Below, in pieces: positions 58,269 through 64,000 of a stretch of DNA of 64,000 nucleotides (within the stretch, counting starts at the first letter, position 1; every line of letters begins with the position of its first letter). The stretch is taken from NCBI GenBank assembly GCA_000827495.1, contig KN817596.1, positions 127,087-191,086 on the forward strand, given 5' to 3'. The position numbers and the translations under genes are program-made. The notes under the pieces were generated by a model. It was not told the origin of the DNA. It saw only the letters and a list, made by a program, of their open reading frames with translations, and searched no databases. Source of the DNA: Hypholoma sublateritium FD-334 SS-4 (taxonomy: Eukaryota; Basidiomycota; Agaricomycetes; Agaricales; Strophariaceae).

Positions 58269-58447
58269 ACCGGCCCGTTTCCACCGCTCTGTCACTTGAC
58301 GCCACCAGAACAGACGCTGAACAGACGGTTACAAACCCCCAATACCAGTGACCAGCGCCAAGACACGATGTTCAATGGTTGCGGTGCTCGCTGCAAGTGC
58401 AGGTGTTGTGACACCCCCCGCTCAGGCTGTGCGTCTTGTCAGAAGTT

Positions 58448-60083
58448 ATGCTTGCAAGCTCGAGCCCCAGCCCGGTCCTCCGCGCCCTCGTGTGCCTGCG
58501 CCTCGACGGCGCCCTCCGCCTCGCCACCCTCTTAGCGGGCCTCTGCACGCTGTGCGCACACGCCTTCGGCCCATTCGTCCGGAACACACTGCGGCGCGTG
58601 CGTGAGGCGCTGTACGGCCACGCGCTGCTCATCGGGATCCAGAACGTCGCGGAGTTGCCCCCGCCCGCTGCAGGCGCCCGAGCGCCAGGAAGCGCCCGAA
58701 GCACCCGAAGCACCCCGGGCACGCGGCGGCGAAGACGAAGGTGGAGGAGGGCGGCCTGAAGGGCCCGCACCACGATGTGGAGGCCATGCGCCGGGTGCTG
58801 ATCGGTGCGTGTTTGGGTGTTTGGGGTGTTGCGGTGTTGTTCATTTGTTTTTTTTAGAGAAGTATGGGTATTACCCGGATGACATCGTCGCCCTCGTCGA
58901 TGACGATAGTGCGGCATATCTCCAGCCGACGCGGGTTGACATCGTGCGTCCCTGTGTGCTGCTCGTGTGATTCGTCTCTCATCTAGGCGGCTTTTTTATC
59001 CAGCTTGCGCAGATGAAGCTCCTTGTCGCAGACGCGCGCGACGGTAATAAGCTGTTCTTCTACTATCAGTAATCAGCCATTGCCTTGCCCTGCACCCGCG
59101 GGCGCCCATCTATCAGATTTACTCATTGTACTTATAAATGGATGTAGATGCCGGCCATGCAGATCAGGAACCCACGGAAGACCTCGATGAGGAGGACGGG
59201 AAAAACGAAGGTACGCGTCTCTTTTTTTCTTTCCACCAAGGGGAGGAGCTGACAGGCTATCCCAGTCATTTTCAGCTGTGATGGGTACGGCATCATGGAT
59301 AATGTGCATCTCGCGTTGTATGTTGTCAGGCGTGCGATGCTCATTTTTTTGGTGCAGGTGCTCAAGCTCAAGGAAGAACTCGTCGAGCCGCTGAAAAGCA
59401 TCAAGTGCAAGCTCACAGTAAATTATATTCCTCTGGTTCTTCAGGTATGTCTGACGAGGATATTGAATTAGGCGGTGTTCGATTGTTGCCACTCCGCCTC
59501 TCTACTCGGTGTGTGCCTCATTTCTTTTCTAAGTGTAGACACTGATGACAGCACTCTGTAGACCTGCCGCACAGTCACTGCAACGACAAGTATGTACCGT
59601 GGATGAACAAGGGAGAAGATGGACGAAGACGATGTGGGCGGTGAATTGTGTGTCTCCTATGAAATATACCAAGAGTGCTGGTTTCGTTTTATCTTATACC
59701 CGCAGACCGCCGCGAAGCTGGTAAGACATGCCGCCCAGCATCGAGTGCGCATGAGCGCTGATTGACTTAAATTTACAGAAATGTTCATCCCATTGAAGAG
59801 CCCTGTCCCCATCGCCGCGCTCGACTTCAGCGCCATAATCCCACTCGCGGACGCCACGCCAGCGCGCACGACATTGACCAAGTCCAGCGGGCTGAGCATC
59901 GACATCGCGCAGTGCTACCCCTCGCCGCCGCCCTCCGTCTCCTCACGCGCGCCGAGCTACGCCGGGTCCGAGACGGCATTCACGATCAAGGTTGTCAACG
60001 CATTGCCGCCGCCGGAGCTGCATGCCTTCGATGGTAGCGGCGGCGGCTGGGATGGCCTGGTGTTGCCACGGAACTTCACATGA
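58448..60083 (+). pseudogene. Decayed metacaspase-like (peptidase C14) gene
   Basis: Pieces of a caspase-fold protein appear in the correct order but not in one joinable frame. They are RVREALYGHALLIGIQNV (first strand), GLKGPHHDVEAMRRVLI, EKYGYYPDDIVALVDDDSAA then YLQPTR, LAQMKLLVADARDG, KLFFYY (before the catalytic His), GHADQEPTEDLDEEDGKNE, SCDGYGIMDN, KEELVEPLKSIKCKLTV, and DLPHSHCNDKYVPWMNKG. Frame changes occur between IQNV and GLKGP (58650-58750), at the FFYY/GHADQ junction, and after NKG (59612). The active-site DSCHSG expected between KLTV and DLPH is absent; DDSTL stands there. A final exon (59781-60083, MFIPLKSPVPIAALDFSAII) supplies a C-terminal domain seen in frame. The catalytic cysteine is therefore missing and the gene is probably dead, or an inactive homologue with sequencing errors. 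Confidence 0.65.
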
Positions 60084-60621
60084 GGGACGGGGTGGCGGTT
60101 TCGACAGCGGAGGTTTCAATACATTTGAGGTTACAATAATCTAGCTGATACAAAGTCTCTGAATGATATCTATGCAATGGAAGGCAGGCATGATGCGTTT
60201 GTGACAGGAGAATGGCGCTACAGAAGAGATGTGAGTCATATGGCAGAAACTGGTGGAAGTTGGAACGAGCAAACTTGAAGAGCAATACATGATAAGTACT
60301 AGGAGGGAAGGGGTGGGAATAAGTATAACGGACGTCAGACAATAAGCATGAGAGTTCTATGTTCTATGTGTGGAAATGTATCAGACTATAAGCGATGACT
60401 ATAACATGAGTGAGAAAGAAAATTATGTTGTACATGTTGAATTTTGTCAGAGCAAGGCTGTATCAAAAGCAAGGTGAAAATTATGTTGTACATGCTGAAT
60501 TTTGTAGGAGAAAGCCTGAGGTTGTGTAAGCATGAGGTTGCGGACAAAAGAAGCGCATTATGGCAGAATTCTAGACTTTGTACACTTTTAAAGTATAAAC
60601 GAAAGACTGAAGATGCAAAGC
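60084..60621. other. Convergent intergenic region
   Basis: About 0.5 kb, AT-rich, containing the 35-nt direct repeat below; otherwise nothing supported. Confidence 0.45.
60418..60510. repeat. 35-nt direct repeat, two copies
   Basis: GAAAATTATGTTGTACATG followed by a variable base and TGAATTTTGT occurs at 60418-60452 and again at 60476-60510, 58 nt apart, with three mismatches. Confidence 0.85.
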
Positions 60622-63600
60622 TTACCATGCAGAGACTTGAGTGTTTTCATCCAGCGAATCATCCATTGAACTGGTCTTCNCCCATCTTCATAATTCCCAT
60701 ATGCATAGCCCAATCAAACTCAGTATCCACTCCTAGAGGAGCATCAACGTCGACAAGAGCATCAATGAGGGGTTGGTTGACCCAAATGTCAATATCGTAA
60801 AGGCATGCATGAGGGTGGGGCGGAATAAGATCAGTAGCNGCCTAGATCCCNNTTAGTCTCAGCAAAATCACAAGATAGAAAGAAAATTCACGTTGTACTG
60901 TCCATCGAAGAGAGCTTTTTCCGTAATGTCTTCATAAAGCGATACCTAGAAAAATACTTAGAAATTTCCNAAACAAATTCNAGAAACTAAATTCTAACCG
61001 TGAAAGGCCTGTTGACGACAGGCATCATGTCCAAAGAGCTGAGGACCTGAACAAAACGACGCGCCCTGAGACCTGTATCAGCTACTTCACGCTGCAAAAT
61101 GTCCGGGTCTATAAGGTTGCGGCAGCGTTCAATGAATGGGTGTCCTTTTCCCCTCAAATAACGTTTGAACGCCTTTTCAATCATGGGAACAAGGTGAGAT
61201 GTATCTTGAACNTCATCTGGCNTCCTGGATCTGAAGTGAATGAACTTGAGGGAAGGAATGACTTGCTCCGCTGATCTCACACGGCGATTGTAGCATTTTG
61301 AAAGAAGATACTTCAATGATGAAGCTATCGCCTGCAAACAGAAATTTGAGGTTTTCGAATGCATAGATTAAAGTGAAGCATACGTCTTTGAAAGAAGGAT
61401 AGGTAGGCGTAAGAAATAGATTTATTCCCTTTGAGAAAGCAGCGAATTCAGGTGAATTGAGTAAAATCCTCTCGGAAGTCCCTAGAAGGGCATTGACCGT
61501 GAGCATTCGAATAATGATAGCCCTTTGACTGGCAGGGCTTCTCCTGACTGAATCAAACTTAAGGTGTTTTGAGCATGGCAGTTCGAACAAAAATTGAAAG
61601 GCTTACACGTGAATTCAATAATTTAGCCTCCACAAAAGCTCGCAAAACAGAATTATCCGGTATTGGTTCTTCCGAGTTCACAGGAATCAGGGAGAGGATC
61701 TGGAAGACACCAGGTGATATGGAAGCTATCCAATCTGGGTCGAGAATAGACTCAACTCCTCCGATGGCAGCTTGAATCAGAGCAGGAGAGACAGGTTCTG
61801 GCGCACTATGTGTTTTGATCAAAAAGATGGCGCATAAAACACCAAATGCATAGTAAAGATCTAAAGAGTCTTGCTGTACGATACCATCTGCTGAAATCTT
61901 GAGGCCGATGTAGTCGTCTGCGTTTCCGAGGTGTTCCGTGATGTCATTTTGCAAATTGGTGCATAACGAAAGGGCCTCTGAAAGAACTTGGCGCATTACA
62001 CCACTTCCAACAATATCGGCATCGTTTAGATTCCCGCTAAAAAAAAGAAAGGTCAGCCAGACATTGCGGTTGGAGGTGAATAAACTTGCGCTTTGAAGAT
62101 CCAAATCTGCCAAGAAAACAAATTTGTTAACATAGCATTTGCAGGTTCGATGGCATCGAAATCTGGAATGTCTTCAGGGCTGGTAACATCAAACCTTTCT
62201 TCTTGGTCCTGCTTGATGCCTTTGAGCACATTCACAAAGCCCTGTGAAGCTGCATATACTGAGCGAGCAGAAATGCGGAAGTCTAGGCCAGTCTGAACGA
62301 TGATGTTGTCGCGGGTTTCATTGATTCTGTTCTCAAAAGCACCAAAGGTAGTGAAACGAGGCCGTTCTACTAGCTGGTCCTCAAGAAGAATTCCATCAAC
62401 AGGTTCTGACAACAATGCTGGCATAGGAAAAGGTCTAGGAGCCTGGCCTGGGGCTGGAAATACTCTGGCAGCTGGGGTTGGACTAGTTGGGGCATGAATG
62501 ACTCCTAACGCTTCGCCTTCGACATCCAAAGTTCCAAATAGAGGGGAGATCATTGTGGTTGCTTCGGACGATCCAGCGGATGATCTGGTAGTAGGCCTCT
62601 GTGATGTGGCTAGAAGTACGGAGTTACCCACATAGTCGTCGTCGTCGTCACTCTGTACTTCTTCCCGCCATTCATTGCGCCGAGTTTCTGAGCCAGGACA
62701 GGTGGTGCGACATGGATGAGGGTGTGCTTCAGCCCAAATTNGCTCGCGTTCTTCGATAGAAAGGGCCGCTAGTTCATTGTCATCAAGCTCCACCTGATAA
62801 GGTGACTTTTCAAGATGCGCAAGGATGTAGTCGGTAAAACAGTGGTGCATCTCTGTCTTGTTTTCATTGATGGGCCCAACAAGCTGCTGGCGTCTTCGCG
62901 GACCTGCATAGTAGTTTTAAGTACAATTTCAAGATAGCTGTATTGAAGAAACACTTACAAAGGTACAAAACACCATCGACAGACGAATCTACCGGATGCT
63001 TCATCATGGGACGATGAAAACGTGACTTCAGGGCTTCATATGTAAAGGAACCATGGGTGACACTTGTGTCGACGGANAAAGATGGGCCAGATCCACATAA
63101 ATTNCCAACTCTGACAACACGGAACACCATCTTTGAGAAGGCCAGTCGGGAGTCCCTTGATTCCGCATTTGGTGGCAAGTTCATATCAGGAACTTCAAAA
63201 ACCGGAAACTGGTAATCAGCACGGGCAGTCATGACGTCAAAATGTTGTTGGATTTGTGGTAAAAGGTTTTGATTTGATCTTTGCGCAGTGAGCTCAATCT
63301 CCGACGTCAAGCCTTNTAATTTAAGAAACTGTAGGTCCAGGTTGAGTTGTTCTCCAGCTTTCAGCCGACGAATGTTTGGGAGCCCATAAGCATCTTGATC
63401 AGAGCCATTGAGCTAAACAAAGACATTAGCTTTAAGTTAAGGATATAATCGATTTTTTTACTAACATCGCGCGGAAACAGCACCATCAAGATCTTCATGC
63501 AGAGGTGGCGGTGACGGACTGCAGTAGGCTCTTGGTTTGTAGGGCCTCTTCTGGTTCTTTGCCTCGGTTGGCGCAGACTTCCTCCTTGGCCCGGTTGCAC

Positions 63601-63999
63601 CATAGGAACACCAAAAGGCCCTGGGGTTGGTTGGGCTAGCGCAATTCTTGGAACATAGGGGGTGATATTGGGCATTATCAGCGTACTAGCCTGCATAGGC
63701 TGAGACAGTGGAAAAGGGGCAGCCTGTTGTGGAAGGTTGACAGGAGGTAGTAGCGCAGACGTTTGGTTAGAGCTAATGAGGGTTTGTTTAATATCCAGAA
63801 CATTTATCGATAAAATCAANTTTCTTACAGTTGGAGTGGGTAGTGTTGGCTGTAAACTGCAGAGCAAGTACACAGCTGGTGGTATTCAGTGATCTGGAGT
63901 TGAATTAGTGGAGAATTAGTTAGGTGCATGCTTGATTTCTGGAATTTGAACGTACCTCCCGCTGGGGACCAGCAATGGCGAATCGATGACATTGAGTAG
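60622..63999 (-). CDS. Large multi-exon protein of a repetitive Agaricomycete family, partial
   Basis: Exons run from the right window edge to a stop at 60622-60624. In order: a Pro/Gln-rich leader (LPQQAAPFPLSQPMQ, QPTPGPFGVPMVQPGQGG), a basic stretch (RQPRQRTRRGPTNQEPT) with AVRHRHLCMKILMVLFPRD, QLNLDLQFLKL, QIQQHFDVMTARADYQFPVF, FTYEALKSRFHRPMMKHPVD, CFTDYILAHLEKSPYQVELD, an acidic/Ser linker, FGAFENRINETRDNIIVQTG, then GLKISADGIVQQDSLDLYYA, SPALIQAAIGGVESILDPDW, FIERCRNLIDPDILQ, RARRFVQVLSSLDMMPVVNR, and a C-terminus PHPHACLYDIDIWVNQPLID. I recall similar multi-copy Agaricomycete proteins, some annotated as HECT-like; I cannot confirm that. Many ambiguous bases (60680-63820) blur some exons. 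The 5' end probably lies beyond the window. Confidence 0.5.
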
Positions 64000-64000
64000 A

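Noticed and set aside
58053..58305. Hexapeptide-repeat frames on both strands over the minisatellite
   Set aside because: Open frames are an automatic result of an 18-nt repeat unit without stop codons; no start context or homologue.
33522..60083. NACHT gene plus metacaspase-like gene as one cell-death module
   Set aside because: They are 23 kb apart with unrelated housekeeping genes between them and the metacaspase-like gene is broken; no evidence of a functional link.
1..64000. CRISPR arrays, rRNA or bacterial-type operons
   Set aside because: Intron-rich eukaryotic genes throughout; no regularly spaced repeat/spacer pattern and no rRNA-like sequence were seen.

Overview
The window is nuclear DNA of a filamentous basidiomycete, most likely an Agaricomycete. 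Genes are split by many introns of about 45-60 nt, with GT..AG ends and at least one GC..AG intron. Several gene families are typical of or restricted to Agaricomycetes: DUF6533, DUF6534 and DUF6699 proteins, a C2-like plus four-helix membrane protein, a lineage-type ABC half transporter, a kinase-like pseudogene with a DFDW motif, a NACHT protein and F-box/LRR-like proteins. I could not assign a species from sequence alone.

Layout. 1-4.3 kb is repeat-rich and decayed: a multi-exon unknown gene, an isolated PHD-finger C-terminus between two direct repeats, and the broken C-terminus of a fungal kinase-like protein. 4.9-23.2 kb is the dense core: IML2/TTC39-like TPR protein, AAAP amino-acid transporter, F-box protein, tartrate/D-malate dehydrogenase-like enzyme, DUF6699 protein, ABC transporter, and a BuGZ/ZNF207-type zinc-finger protein divergent from the ABC gene. 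25.7-32.7 kb holds two F-box-like paralogues flanking PDA1 (pyruvate dehydrogenase E1 alpha). 33.5-36.3 kb holds a NACHT (NLR-like) gene with a broken or shortened C-terminus and a small proline-rich membrane protein. 38.0-42.5 kb holds DUF6534 copy 1 and the C2-like/4-TM protein. 44.6-49.4 kb holds a siderophore-iron transporter with iron-GATA motifs upstream, then MIS12/MTW1 (kinetochore) head to head with an Alba-domain RNase P/MRP-like gene. 49.9-56 kb holds a DUF6533 protein, an unrecognised gene fragment and DUF6534 copy 2. 56.7-64 kb holds an F-box gene running into an 18-nt minisatellite, a decayed metacaspase-like gene, and a large multi-exon protein rich in ambiguous bases that runs to the window edge.

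There is no obvious biosynthetic cluster. Housekeeping genes (IML2, PDA1, MTW1, RPP25-like, BuGZ) alternate with fast-evolving, duplicated or decaying families (F-box, NACHT, DUF653x, metacaspase-like). The best-supported regulatory signal is a pair of exact ATCWGATAA motifs upstream of the siderophore transporter. Exon boundaries were worked out by hand from reading frames and splice signals; where I could not resolve them I say so.
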